Shown: positions 7,948 to 15,288 of the stretch, piece after piece
Layout: every line of letters begins with the position of its first letter
How positions within the stretch are numbered: the stretch's first letter is position 1
Source: Deltaproteobacteria bacterium
GTDB lineage: Bacteria; Desulfobacterota; Syntrophia; Syntrophales; Smithellaceae
Assembly: GCA_009668925.1 (NCBI GenBank)
Contig: SBEK01000032.1
Coordinates: 1 to 26,400, forward strand
Reading direction: 5' to 3'
DNA: 26,400 nucleotides
Notes under the pieces: generated by a model
What the model saw: the letters and a program-made list of their open reading frames with translations, nothing else
Told to the model about the DNA's origin: nothing
Database searches by the model: none
Position numbers and translations under genes: made by a program

Positions 7948-8807
7948 CAGAAGTCGCGCGGCAACTCTTCCAACTCCGCCAACGAAAACACCGGACCGTC
8001 CGAGCAGACATACTTGTAGCCGACATTGCAGCGGCCGCATTTGCCGATGCCGCATTTCATGCGCATTTCCAGCGACGTCAGAATGTTCTCCTTGGAAAAA
8101 CCCAGCTCGAAAAACACCGGCAGCGTGAATTTGATCATGACGGGCGGACCGCAGATCACGGCCACGGTATTGGCAGGCTGAGGTGCAACCTCCTTGCAGA
8201 CCGCGGGCACAAATCCCTGACGTCCCTTCCAGGTTTCATCGCCTTTGTCCACGGTGATGACCGTTTTGATGTCGTGGCGTTTCTCCCAGGCGGCCAGTTC
8301 ATCTTTATAGAGAAGCAGGCCGGGCGTTCGGGCGCCGTAAATCACGGTGATCTCGCCTACGCGCGCGCGGTTGTCCTTGTGCAGCATATAATTGATCAGT
8401 GATCGGAGCGTCGTAAACGCAAAGCCGCCGCCCACAACGACAATATTCTTTCCTTCGAGAAACTCAATCGGCCACGGATGCCCCAGAGGCCCCCGCAATC
8501 CTATTTTCCCGCCTTCTTCCATATCATGCAGGGCGGCCGTCACCAGCCCCGGCACAATGCTTCCGGCTCTCTGCACGGTAAACTCCACGTACCCCGGATC
8601 GGTCGGAGACGAAGCGATGCCGATCGGCGACTCCCCTTTTCCGTAAATCGATAGTTCAGCGAACTGGCCGGGCAGATAGAGAAAATTCTGCTCATCTTCC
8701 TTGTTCAGAAAAGTGAAACGAAAGGTTTTAATGTCGTGTGTATCCACTTCGTCGATGATCTTGGATATTTCCACCGGCATGGGAATGTAAGGATTATTGT
8801 CTGTCAT
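7947..8807 (-). CDS. flxA: FlxA-like NAD(P)H-oxidising flavoprotein, module 1
   Basis: A 286-residue protein of the ferredoxin-NADP reductase type found in sulfhydrogenase gamma and anaerobic sulfite reductase B. The order is: an FAD-binding barrel with PGQF (46-49) and PIGIASSPT (61-69), an NAD(P) fold with VVVGGGFAFTTLRS (123-136), CGPP (219-222), and a C-terminal [2Fe-2S] site with C252, C257, C260, C268. In FlxABCD-HdrABC complexes FlxA takes electrons from NADH, and this is the expected role. It is the last gene of module 1, 84 bases after flxB1. It is closely related to the FlxA at 15289-16128 but has about seven extra residues near 82-88. The start has a GAGAGGAAAG ribosome site. Confidence 0.88.
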   Translation of the reverse strand: MTDNNPYIPMPVEISKIIDEVDTHDIKTFRFTFLNKEDEQNFLYLPGQFAELSIYGKGESPIGIASSPTDPGYVEFTVQRAGSIVPGLVTAALHDMEEGGKIGLRGPLGHPWPIEFLEGKNIVVVGGGFAFTTLRSLINYMLHKDNRARVGEITVIYGARTPGLLLYKDELAAWEKRHDIKTVITVDKGDETWKGRQGFVPAVCKEVAPQPANTVAVICGPPVMIKFTLPVFFELGFSKENILTSLEMRMKCGIGKCGRCNVGYKYVCSDGPVFSLAELEELPRDF

Positions 8808-8891
8808 CTTTCCTCTCTTCTTGACTTCGTCAGCTGTGATGCATTACGTTCTTTCATTAAATGTCTATCTTCTCTTCCTATCTTTTTTTCT

Positions 8892-9947
8892 TTATACCTT
8901 TTTCCGCCATTCGGCCTTCACCGCTTGCTCGACGATGGAAAAAATATCGATACTGACCGGACAGTAGCGCGTGCAACGGCCGCAGCCGACACAGGAAATG
9001 GGTCCGTACTTGCGGATGTGAAACGAGTATTTGTGGCTGATCTTCTGCCTGAGCCGCTGGGAGACGACCGTCCGGGGATTGTGGCCACTGGCTTCCAGCG
9101 TGAAATCGGTGAACATGCAGGCGTCCCAGACCCGGCGGCGCGTGCCCTTGCTGAAAAGCGTCTCGTCGCAGATATCGAAACAATAACAGGTGGGGCAGAC
9201 AAAGGTGCAGACGCCGCAGCTTAAACACGCCTGGGAAACCTTCGTCCAGAAATCCATATTGTGGAAAATATCTTCAAAGTCTTTGGCAATTTCCTGCGGG
9301 TCCACGCAAGTGAAGCGGGTTTTATAATCGCGCCCCCTGGCGATGTAGTCGTTAAAATATTGATATTCGTCATCCGAAGTATTCCCGAGCGGCGTTAATT
9401 GCGCCATCAGGTTTTCTCCCCGGGGGGTAATCGCCCGGAGAAACAGGACGTCGTCCTTCCGCAGCATAAAGATATCGCTGCCTTCGGGATCGGCGGCGCC
9501 GATGCCCAGCGTATGGTAGAATTCCGCCGGGTCCGCCGCTTCACTTGTATCGAAGGCAAACCCGAAGATCGTCGTATGTTCCCTCCTGTGCTGCCAGTAA
9601 GGGTCGGCGACGCCCGTGCCGGAAAAGTGGATATCCATAATCTCAAAACTTTTCACGTCGCAGGGACGGACGCCGAAAAGGAACGTCGGCTTCAGATGCA
9701 GATCCACGGGCACGGCATCCAGAACGGAATCGCCTGTCTGGTAGCGGACGAAATCCTCCATCTGCGGAAAGAACGCGGATTTGGGGCTGAGAATGGTATT
9801 GTGAAAAATCAAATTCACCTGTCCCGGGTCCGTGATTTTCCGGAAATTGAAACCGCGGGCCTCCTTGACCGGGGCGATGAGCGTTCCCTTCTCCATCAGA
9901 TGGGCGGCGAGTTCAGGTAATTTATCAATGGTTGTTTTCTTTAACAC
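8892..9947 (-). CDS. flxB: FlxB-like iron-sulfur subunit, module 1 (HydB/AsrA family)
   Basis: A 351-residue relay protein related to sulfhydrogenase beta and anaerobic sulfite reductase A. I place the start at the GTG at 9947, because AAGGAGC lies 7 bases before it; a GTG at 9968 overlapping flxC1 is open but its ribosome site is too close. The N-terminal domain has GVRPCD (93-97). Two ferredoxin-type clusters are clear: C241, C244, C247, C251 and C319, C322, C325, C329, plus an extra C254/C256/C260 group. Compared with its paralogue at 16144-17166 it lacks the cysteines of the CVKPPYASCFC segment, which here reads FDTSEAADPAEF, so one N-terminal cluster site is probably missing. FlxB/FlxC naming relative to the Desulfovibrio operon is by similarity of type only. 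Confidence 0.85.
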   Translation of the reverse strand: MLKKTTIDKLPELAAHLMEKGTLIAPVKEARGFNFRKITDPGQVNLIFHNTILSPKSAFFPQMEDFVRYQTGDSVLDAVPVDLHLKPTFLFGVRPCDVKSFEIMDIHFSGTGVADPYWQHRREHTTIFGFAFDTSEAADPAEFYHTLGIGAADPEGSDIFMLRKDDVLFLRAITPRGENLMAQLTPLGNTSDDEYQYFNDYIARGRDYKTRFTCVDPQEIAKDFEDIFHNMDFWTKVSQACLSCGVCTFVCPTCYCFDICDETLFSKGTRRRVWDACMFTDFTLEASGHNPRTVVSQRLRQKISHKYSFHIRKYGPISCVGCGRCTRYCPVSIDIFSIVEQAVKAEWRKKV

Positions 9948-9964
9948 GAGAGAGCTCCTTTTAA

Positions 9965-10831
9965 TCACTCCAAAATTTTATCGGAATCGTCGACCCGGAA
10001 ATTCACCAGCACCGGCTTATCCTCGATCTTCATGCCGGCGGCCTGGCCGAACATTTCCTCGCATTCCTTGGCCACCTTCTTGTGGAACAGGTAGAGCGGG
10101 ATATCCACCGGGCAGGCGCGCGAACATTCACCGCAGTCAATGCACCGGCCGGCCAGATGATGAAACCGGGTGAGGTGATACATCAGGTTGCCGTGGGACT
10201 GCGGCGACTTGTCGCCCCATTTGGGTTTGTTCTGGTCGATGAAGCAGGGATCGCAGTAGCACATCGGGCAGGCCTTGCGGCAGGCGTAGCAGCGGATGCA
10301 GCGGTCAAATTCATTTTTCCAGAAGGCAAAGCGCGCCTCCTGATCCATCGCTTCGTATTCGGCAAGCACGTCATACGGAGAGGCAACCGGCTGCCCGTGC
10401 ACTTCTTCAGCCAAAAGGATGTCATACAAAACAGGATTGTAAAGGCCGCCCGTGGTCTTGCCGTCAATCGTTTCTTTGGTCCGGGGATTTTTCATACCGT
10501 ACACGGGAATGCCCAAAACGACGAGGTCTTCCCGGCAGACCTTTTCTTCCTGAATGAGCTGGATAACCGCGCGGCTGTCCGCCGCCTTGACCGCGACGGC
10601 GATCTTCGTTCCCCGCGGGTACCGGACCAGATACCGGGCCAGGTTGTGGGTGCAGTATTCGTTAAAGACGATATTTTCCACGTCGTCCGGGGTTTTGGCG
10701 GCATAAGGCAGGGGATGGTTCTCATCGTAGCCTTTGCCGTAAGCCAGGACAACACTCACGGCCCCTTCCGTCAGAAGGCGCCTTGCTTCCGTCTTTAATT
10801 TTTCTTCAATGTGTTCAAAACTGATTGCCAT
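9965..10831 (-). CDS. flxC: FlxC-like iron-sulfur subunit, module 1, cluster-depleted
   Basis: A 288-residue protein starting MAISFEH at 10831 behind GGGAGAAG; an open extension to 10921 overlaps the flxD1 gene and is rejected. The N-terminal half (1-170) is an FrhB-like or otherwise unassigned domain; the C-terminal half carries two [4Fe-4S] motifs: C178, C181, C184, C188 (followed by C191, C193, C196) and C230, C233, C236, C240. Aligned by eye with the paralogue at 18709-19719, five cysteines of that protein (in ARGCTTR, GVPCEG and DCCVTC) are replaced or deleted here (KAADSR, IPVYGM, GGLYNP). It sits 13 bases after flxD1. The expected role is electron transfer between FlxA/B and MvhD/HdrA. 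Confidence 0.83.
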   Translation of the reverse strand: MAISFEHIEEKLKTEARRLLTEGAVSVVLAYGKGYDENHPLPYAAKTPDDVENIVFNEYCTHNLARYLVRYPRGTKIAVAVKAADSRAVIQLIQEEKVCREDLVVLGIPVYGMKNPRTKETIDGKTTGGLYNPVLYDILLAEEVHGQPVASPYDVLAEYEAMDQEARFAFWKNEFDRCIRCYACRKACPMCYCDPCFIDQNKPKWGDKSPQSHGNLMYHLTRFHHLAGRCIDCGECSRACPVDIPLYLFHKKVAKECEEMFGQAAGMKIEDKPVLVNFRVDDSDKILE

Positions 10832-10844
10832 ATCTTCTCCCAAC

Positions 10845-11261
10845 TTATTGCGATATCTTGAACTTGGTCTGGGGACCCAGGGTTTTGATCTGCTCGGTAA
10901 ACTCCCGGACGACCTCGGCAAACTTGTTGCCTTCGGACGCGGAGATCCACTCGACCCGGAACCGCCCCGGCTCCATGCCGGAAAACTCCAGAATCCGTTT
11001 GGTCACGGCCAGCCGTCTTCTCGCGTACAGATTGCCCGTGTTGTAATGACAATCTCCGGGATGGCAGCCGCCCACCAGCACGCCGTCGGCCCCCAGCTGA
11101 AACGCCCGGAAAATAAACGAAGGATTAATGCGGCTCGAGCACATGACGCGCACCACCCGCAGATTCTGCGGATACTGCAAGCGCGTCGTCCCGGCCAGGT
11201 CCGCTCCCGTATACGTACACCAGTTGCAGGCGATGCCCAGTATTTTCGGTTCAAATGACAT
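10845..11261 (-). CDS. flxD: MvhD/FlxD electron-transfer subunit, module 1 (Cys form)
   Basis: A 138-residue member of the MvhD family, the [2Fe-2S] subunit that links a hydrogenase or Flx dehydrogenase to HdrA. Conserved cysteine motifs are CNWCTYTGAD (12-21), C41 in MCSSRIN, and GGCHPGDCHY (C66, C71). The C66 position is a TGA codon in the module 2 paralogue. The gene has an AAGGA site 9 bases before its ATG. It follows hdrA1 after a 506-base gap filled with repeats and precedes flxC1. Confidence 0.9.
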   Translation of the reverse strand: MSFEPKILGIACNWCTYTGADLAGTTRLQYPQNLRVVRVMCSSRINPSFIFRAFQLGADGVLVGGCHPGDCHYNTGNLYARRRLAVTKRILEFSGMEPGRFRVEWISASEGNKFAEVVREFTEQIKTLGPQTKFKISQ

Positions 11262-11367
11262 GAATAAAATTCCTTTCTAAAAAACTGACGAATCAGAACA
11301 ATCCACTTTAATTTACCTTTGCAATGTGCGCCCTTTGTGGCAGGTAGTTAAGCAATGCCATGGATCA

Positions 11368-11403
11368 GATTGCCACGGCTCCTGCGAGTCGCCTCGCAAT
11401 GAC
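11368..11403. repeat. Short REP-like palindrome, copy 3
   Basis: Another GATTGCCACG...GCCTCGCAATGAC unit, same ends as those at 147 and 194, in the hdrA1-flxD1 gap. The gap 11262-11767 has no gene; it is filled by this unit and two copies of the larger element. Confidence 0.65.
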
Positions 11404-11446
11404 ACATTGCATTTCTGAAATCATCGTTACCTTTCCTACAAATAAT

Positions 11447-11593
11447 TATGACGTTTAGAAAAAGTCCAGAGACAAGGCGCGCGAGTATCGCGGAGTGAGG
11501 CCTACTTTTCGTAGGCCGCAGCAACGCGAACGGAGTGCATCCGGCATGCGCCGGATTCACTTCGCTGACGTTCGCCGATTGCTAAACGTCATA
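11447..11593. repeat. Large inverted-repeat element, copy B
   Basis: The ends are a perfect 12-bp inverted repeat: TATGACGTTTAG (11447-11458) and CTAAACGTCATA (11582-11593). The core contains AAGGCGCGCGAG, then GGAGTGAGGCCTACTTTTCG and GTAGGCCGCAGCAACGCGAA, shared with copy A and partly with copy C. It also contains an inner palindrome near 11540-11556 (ATCCGGCATGCGCCGGAT). Confidence 0.78.
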
Positions 11594-11640
11594 TTAACAG
11601 TAAATGTACCCCCACTTTCCACTTGGAAATCTTTTTCTCC

Positions 11641-11768
11641 ACATGCCGTTCAAAAGTGTCCCAGATGCGCGGCGCGCGAGGCCAGAGGAGTGAGGCGTAT
11701 AGCTTCATACGCCGCAGCGACGAAGGCCGAAGCGCAACAAAGCAGATGCGCGCTTTTCATCGGCATGT
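11641..11768. repeat. Large inverted-repeat element, copy C, abutting the hdrA stop
   Basis: The ends acatgccg-ttc-aaaag (11641-11656) and cttttcatcggcatgt (11753-11768) pair except for three central bases. The core has GGCGCGCGAG, GGAGTGAGGCGTATAGCTTC and ATACGCCGCAGCGACGAA. The right end reaches the first base of the hdrA1 stop codon (11768-11770), the same placement as copy A at flxA1. Confidence 0.78.
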
Positions 11769-13717
11769 CAATACTCCATGAGGCCTTCCATTTCAGCAAG
11801 AACCTGATCATTCGTAAAGTGCCGCGCGATGATCGCCGAGGACGGACAGACCGACGCGCATAGCCCGCAGCCCTTGCACAATGCCTCGTTGATCTCGGAA
11901 ACCCGCTTCTCGGCGTTGAAGGAGGGCGCGCCGTAGGGGCACACCCGGACGCAGTTCTGGCAGCCCGAGCACGAAGCGGGATTCACCATCGCCGTGGTCG
12001 CCTCCAGTTCCATCTTGTCCTTGACCACGATCGTCAGGGCTTCAGCCGCCGCACCGTTGGCCTGCGCCACGGTGTCCGGAATATCCTTCGGACTCTGGCA
12101 AACACCGGCGATGAAAATGCCTTCGGACATCGTGGAGAGCGGCGCCAGTTTCGGATGCCGTTCCATGAAGAAGCCGTACTTGTCGGTGCTCAGATTGAAG
12201 AGCCTCGCCAGATCCTTGGAATCGGCGCGCGGCTTCATGGCCGGCGACAAAACCACCATATCCACCGGCAATTTGACGAACTTCCCGGTGATGGTGTCTT
12301 CCGCTTCCACAATCAGCCGCCCCGGTTCCTCCGTGCTTTCGGCGACGCGGGCGCCCTTGCCGCGGATAAACTTCACATCCTCTTCGATGATGCGGTTGTA
12401 AAATTCTTCGTAGCCTTTGCCCGCGGCCCGCATGTCAATATAGAATTGATAGACATCGGCGGAAGTCTTCTCCTTGAACAGGTGTGCGAACTTGAGCGAA
12501 TACATGCAGCACACCCGGCTGCAGTGTTCGTAGTTGTTTTTATCACGGCTGCCGATGCAGTGCAGGATGGCGATGGCCTGGGGTTCCTTGCCGTCGCGCA
12601 TCGTGACTTTGCCGCCGGTCGGACCCGCCGAGTTGAAGAGCCTCTCCACTTCCAGCGCGTTGTATACGCCGGGATATTTGCCGTAGCCGTATTGCACGAG
12701 CGGTTGGGTATCCATCAGGTCGTAGCCGGTCGCCACAATCACCGCTCCGACTTTTACCGTGGTGAAGGTATCCTGCTGTTCGAAATCAATAGCCTTCTGT
12801 TCGCAGACTTTTTCGCACAGCCGGCACTTGCCTTTTTTAAAGAAGGTGCAGGCTTCACGGTCGATCACGGGCTTCTGCGGCACGGCCTGCGGGAAAGGAA
12901 TGTAAATCGCCTTGCGCTTGACCAAGTTCTCATCCCATTCGGAAACGCCCTTGCCGGGGCATTTCTCCGTGCAGGCGAGGCAGGCGTTGCATTTGTCATG
13001 ATCGACGTAGCGCGCCTTCTGTTTGACCGTAATATCGAAGTTGCCGACGAACCCCTTGACCTCGCTCACTTCGCAGGACGTCATCATGGTAATGTTCTTA
13101 TGCTGCAAAACGGAATCCATCTTGGGCGTCAGAATACAAGCGGAGCAATCCAGGGTCGGAAAGGTCTTGTCAAACTGCGCCATGTGGCCGCCGATGGTCG
13201 AGTTCTTTTCGACCAGGTAAACTTTCTTGCCGGTATTGGCCAGTTCCAGAGCCGCCTGGATGCCGGCGATGCCGCCGCCGACCACCATGACGTCGGGGTT
13301 GACATCGATGACCCTCGAGGTGAGCGGCTGCAGAAGCCTTGCCCTGTAGACGGCGCCGTTTAGAAGCGCCTTGGCTTTGGCCGTGCCTTCTTCAATATCA
13401 TGCGTCACCCAGGAGACCTGCTCCCGGATGTTCACGATCGTCAAAAGATACTGATTGAGGCCGGCGGCCGCCAGAACCTTGCGGAACGTCTGTTCATGCA
13501 TCAGGGGCGAACAGGCCGTCACGATCACGCGGTCCAGGTTATGCTGCTTGACATCATTCGCTATCATTTCCTGCCCGGGGGTCGAACACATGAACTTGTA
13601 GTCCTTGGCGACCACAACGTCCGGCAGGGTCGCCGCAAACTGCGCCAGTTCGCTCACCCGAACCGTCTTGGCTATATTCAAACCGCAGTGGCAAACAAAA
13701 ACACCAATTCTGCTCAT
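11768..13717 (-). CDS. hdrA: Heterodisulfide reductase subunit A, module 1
   Basis: A 649-residue HdrA, the flavin-bifurcating core of Hdr complexes. Domain order: N-terminal domain with C9, C11, C44, C69; thioredoxin-reductase-like FAD fold with VVGGGIAGIQAALELA (145-160) and IGGHMAQFDKTFPTLDCSACIL; an inserted ferredoxin with C243, C246, C249, C253 and C290, C298, C301, C305; the second half of the FAD domain, including CIGSRD and CSRVCCMYS (399-407); and a C-terminal ferredoxin with C583, C586, C589, C593 and C614, C617, C620, C624. All expected clusters appear present. It follows the HdrD-like gene after 194 bases and is separated from flxD1 by repeats. It should pass electrons between the Flx subunits, the HdrD-like protein and ferredoxin. 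Confidence 0.93.
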   Translation of the reverse strand: MSRIGVFVCHCGLNIAKTVRVSELAQFAATLPDVVVAKDYKFMCSTPGQEMIANDVKQHNLDRVIVTACSPLMHEQTFRKVLAAAGLNQYLLTIVNIREQVSWVTHDIEEGTAKAKALLNGAVYRARLLQPLTSRVIDVNPDVMVVGGGIAGIQAALELANTGKKVYLVEKNSTIGGHMAQFDKTFPTLDCSACILTPKMDSVLQHKNITMMTSCEVSEVKGFVGNFDITVKQKARYVDHDKCNACLACTEKCPGKGVSEWDENLVKRKAIYIPFPQAVPQKPVIDREACTFFKKGKCRLCEKVCEQKAIDFEQQDTFTTVKVGAVIVATGYDLMDTQPLVQYGYGKYPGVYNALEVERLFNSAGPTGGKVTMRDGKEPQAIAILHCIGSRDKNNYEHCSRVCCMYSLKFAHLFKEKTSADVYQFYIDMRAAGKGYEEFYNRIIEEDVKFIRGKGARVAESTEEPGRLIVEAEDTITGKFVKLPVDMVVLSPAMKPRADSKDLARLFNLSTDKYGFFMERHPKLAPLSTMSEGIFIAGVCQSPKDIPDTVAQANGAAAEALTIVVKDKMELEATTAMVNPASCSGCQNCVRVCPYGAPSFNAEKRVSEINEALCKGCGLCASVCPSSAIIARHFTNDQVLAEMEGLMEY

Positions 13718-13795
13718 ACACTCTCCCTATTTAGCTTCAGGATGATCACATCCTTTTTTTACATTTTTCACACCGGATATCCCGCTCCACCCGTA

Positions 13796-13859
13796 TGTCA
13801 TTTCGACCGCAGGGAGAAATCCAGGATTTCTCAGTCGTCGGGACTCCTGCGAAATGACA
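13796..13859. repeat. Nested palindrome between hdrA1 and the hdrD-like gene
   Basis: The outer arms TGTCATTTCG (13796-13805) and CGAAATGACA (13850-13859) are perfect, and inside them GAGAAATCC (13814-13822) and GGATTTCTC (13824-13832) form a second perfect 9-bp stem. It is a different family from the GATTGCC units. No T-run follows, so it is probably a REP-type or mRNA-processing hairpin rather than a terminator. Confidence 0.7.
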
Positions 13860-13911
13860 CCCGCTGACATCCCCCTGGAGGCTCCTCAGATCGTCATCTG
13901 TCCGTGACGCG

Positions 13912-15087
13912 TTACACTGCACACGTATCCACGACCGGTTCGTCGATATTGATCTCCAGACTCTCCAGGAAAAGCTCGGTCACGTCTTTGATTTTGATCT
14001 GCTCGTCCACGTTCAGCGTCCTCACGCTGTCTTCGAACATGGTGATGCAATACGGACACGCCGTCGCCAGAACGGACGCGCCGGCGGCCAGCGCTTCTTC
14101 AATCCGCAAATCGCTCAGGCGCTCGCCTTTGGCCTTCTCCATCCACAATCCGCCGCCCCCGCCGCCGCAGCACATGCTCTGCTCCCGGCTGCGGCCCATC
14201 TCGACAAACTCGACGCCGGGCAGGGACCGGAGGACATCGCGCGGTGCATCGTAGACGCCGCTGTGCCGCCCCAGATAGCACGGATCATGATAGGTGACTT
14301 TCACGCCGCCGAAATCCTTCTTCGGGGTCAGTTTCCCTTCCTTCGCAAGCTGCGCCAGGAGTTCGCTAAAGTGAAGAACCTCATAGTCTTCGCCGTAATC
14401 CTTCTTGAACGACGCCAGGCAGTGCGGCGACACGGTAATAATTTTGGAAACATTCTGCGACTGGAAATATTGCAGATTGTTGCTTTTCAGTCTTTCAAAA
14501 AGTTCGAGATCTCCGACTTTTTTTAAACTCTCCCCGCAGCAGTTCACGTCGACCGACGGCAGCCCCCAGCTTAAGCCCGACGCATTCAGAAGCTCGGCGG
14601 TCGCTCGGGCCAGCCTCGTATTGCGCGGATCGTAGCACACGGTGCAGCAGCTCCAGAACAGATACTCTTTATCCGGCGTATACAGGGGATATTTTTCCTT
14701 GGCCCAGTCGTTGCGCTTGGCCTGATCGCCCGACCAGGGATTGCCCCGCGCGGAGAGCGACCCGACAAAAGCCCTGAGACTCTGCGGCAGCATGCCCCCG
14801 CCGCTGTAGACATTGCGAATGGCCGTAACCACGTCGATGATCTCCACGCCGCGCGGACAGCGGTCCACGCAAAACTTGCACGTGGAGCATCCCCACATGA
14901 ACTCCTCAATCCCATCCAGTCCCAGCTGGCCGAAGCGGACCAGCTTGCGGATATTAAAATGCGTAATCGGCGTCCAGGGACACGTCCCGGTGCAGGTTCC
15001 GCACTGATAGCACTTCTTCAGCGCCTCGCCCCCGGCTTCCATGATCGCCTGCGACATCTCCAGATACGGTGTTACTGTTTGTGACAT
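13912..15087 (-). CDS. hdrD: HdrD-like protein (HdrC and HdrB domains in one chain)
   Basis: A 391-residue Fe-S oxidoreductase. Residues 1-90 are HdrC-like with two [4Fe-4S] motifs: C26, C29, C32, C36 and C67, C70, C73, C77. Two CCG domains follow, as in HdrB/HdrD/GlpC: C147/C148, C183-C184, C223 and C270, C306-C307 (followed by a run of glycines), C344, C347. CCG domains hold the noncubane clusters that reduce the disulfide in HdrB, so this single chain should replace HdrB plus HdrC in module 1. The ribosome site is GGGAG. It is the first gene of module 1, preceded by a possible promoter and a 14-bp direct repeat in the leader. The natural substrate is unknown; CoM-S-S-CoB is unlikely in a bacterium. 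Confidence 0.87.
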   Translation of the reverse strand: MSQTVTPYLEMSQAIMEAGGEALKKCYQCGTCTGTCPWTPITHFNIRKLVRFGQLGLDGIEEFMWGCSTCKFCVDRCPRGVEIIDVVTAIRNVYSGGGMLPQSLRAFVGSLSARGNPWSGDQAKRNDWAKEKYPLYTPDKEYLFWSCCTVCYDPRNTRLARATAELLNASGLSWGLPSVDVNCCGESLKKVGDLELFERLKSNNLQYFQSQNVSKIITVSPHCLASFKKDYGEDYEVLHFSELLAQLAKEGKLTPKKDFGGVKVTYHDPCYLGRHSGVYDAPRDVLRSLPGVEFVEMGRSREQSMCCGGGGGGLWMEKAKGERLSDLRIEEALAAGASVLATACPYCITMFEDSVRTLNVDEQIKIKDVTELFLESLEINIDEPVVDTCAV

Positions 15088-15116
15088 TCATGTTCTCCCG
15101 TTATTTTTGAATCGGA

Positions 15117-15144
15117 AACTTCTGATGCTGAACTTCTGATTCTG
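15117..15144. repeat. Tandem 14-bp direct repeat in the hdrD-like gene leader
   Basis: AACTTCTGATGCTG (15117-15130) is followed at once by AACTTCTGATTCTG (15131-15144), 13 of 14 bases identical. It lies 30-57 bases upstream of the start codon, between the candidate promoter and the gene, so it may be an operator or a chance tandem duplication. Confidence 0.6.
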
Positions 15145-15150
15145 TATTTT

Positions 15151-15179
15151 TTGCTAGCATATAAAAAACCAAACATCAA
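15151..15179 (-). promoter_or_regulatory. Weak candidate promoter for module 1
   Basis: TTGATG (15174-15179), a 17-base spacer and TAGCAA (15151-15156) sit in an AT-rich stretch about 64 bases before the hdrD-like start. A TATATG overlaps the spacer. A promoter is expected here because a strong terminator lies just upstream; the exact boxes are uncertain. Confidence 0.3.
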
Positions 15180-15232
15180 TTTCTTTTAATCCTTCACGGT
15201 CAGCTGGCTGCACCCTTTCACACCTTCAAAAA

Positions 15233-15256
15233 AAAGGGAACCCAAGGGCTCCCTTT
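15233..15256 (-). terminator. Rho-independent terminator ending module 2
   Basis: Read on the minus strand, AAAGGGAGCC and GGTTCCCTTT form a 10-bp stem (one G-T pair) with a CTTG loop, followed directly by at least five more T residues (15228-15232). It lies 33 bases past the flxA2 stop and before the module 1 promoter region. The plus strand also has T-runs beyond it, so it may work both ways. Confidence 0.9.
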
Positions 15257-15288
15257 AAAAATTTATTTTTTGAAGAATTGGGTCTTGT

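Noticed and set aside
9948..9968. GTG at 9968 as the flxB1 start, overlapping the flxC1 stop
   Set aside because: Its ribosome site would be too close, whereas the GTG at 9947 has AAGGAGC at good spacing.
11262..11767. CRISPR array or insertion sequence in the repeat-filled hdrA1-flxD1 gap
   Set aside because: The repeats are palindromic elements of unequal length without regular spacers, and there is no transposase reading frame.
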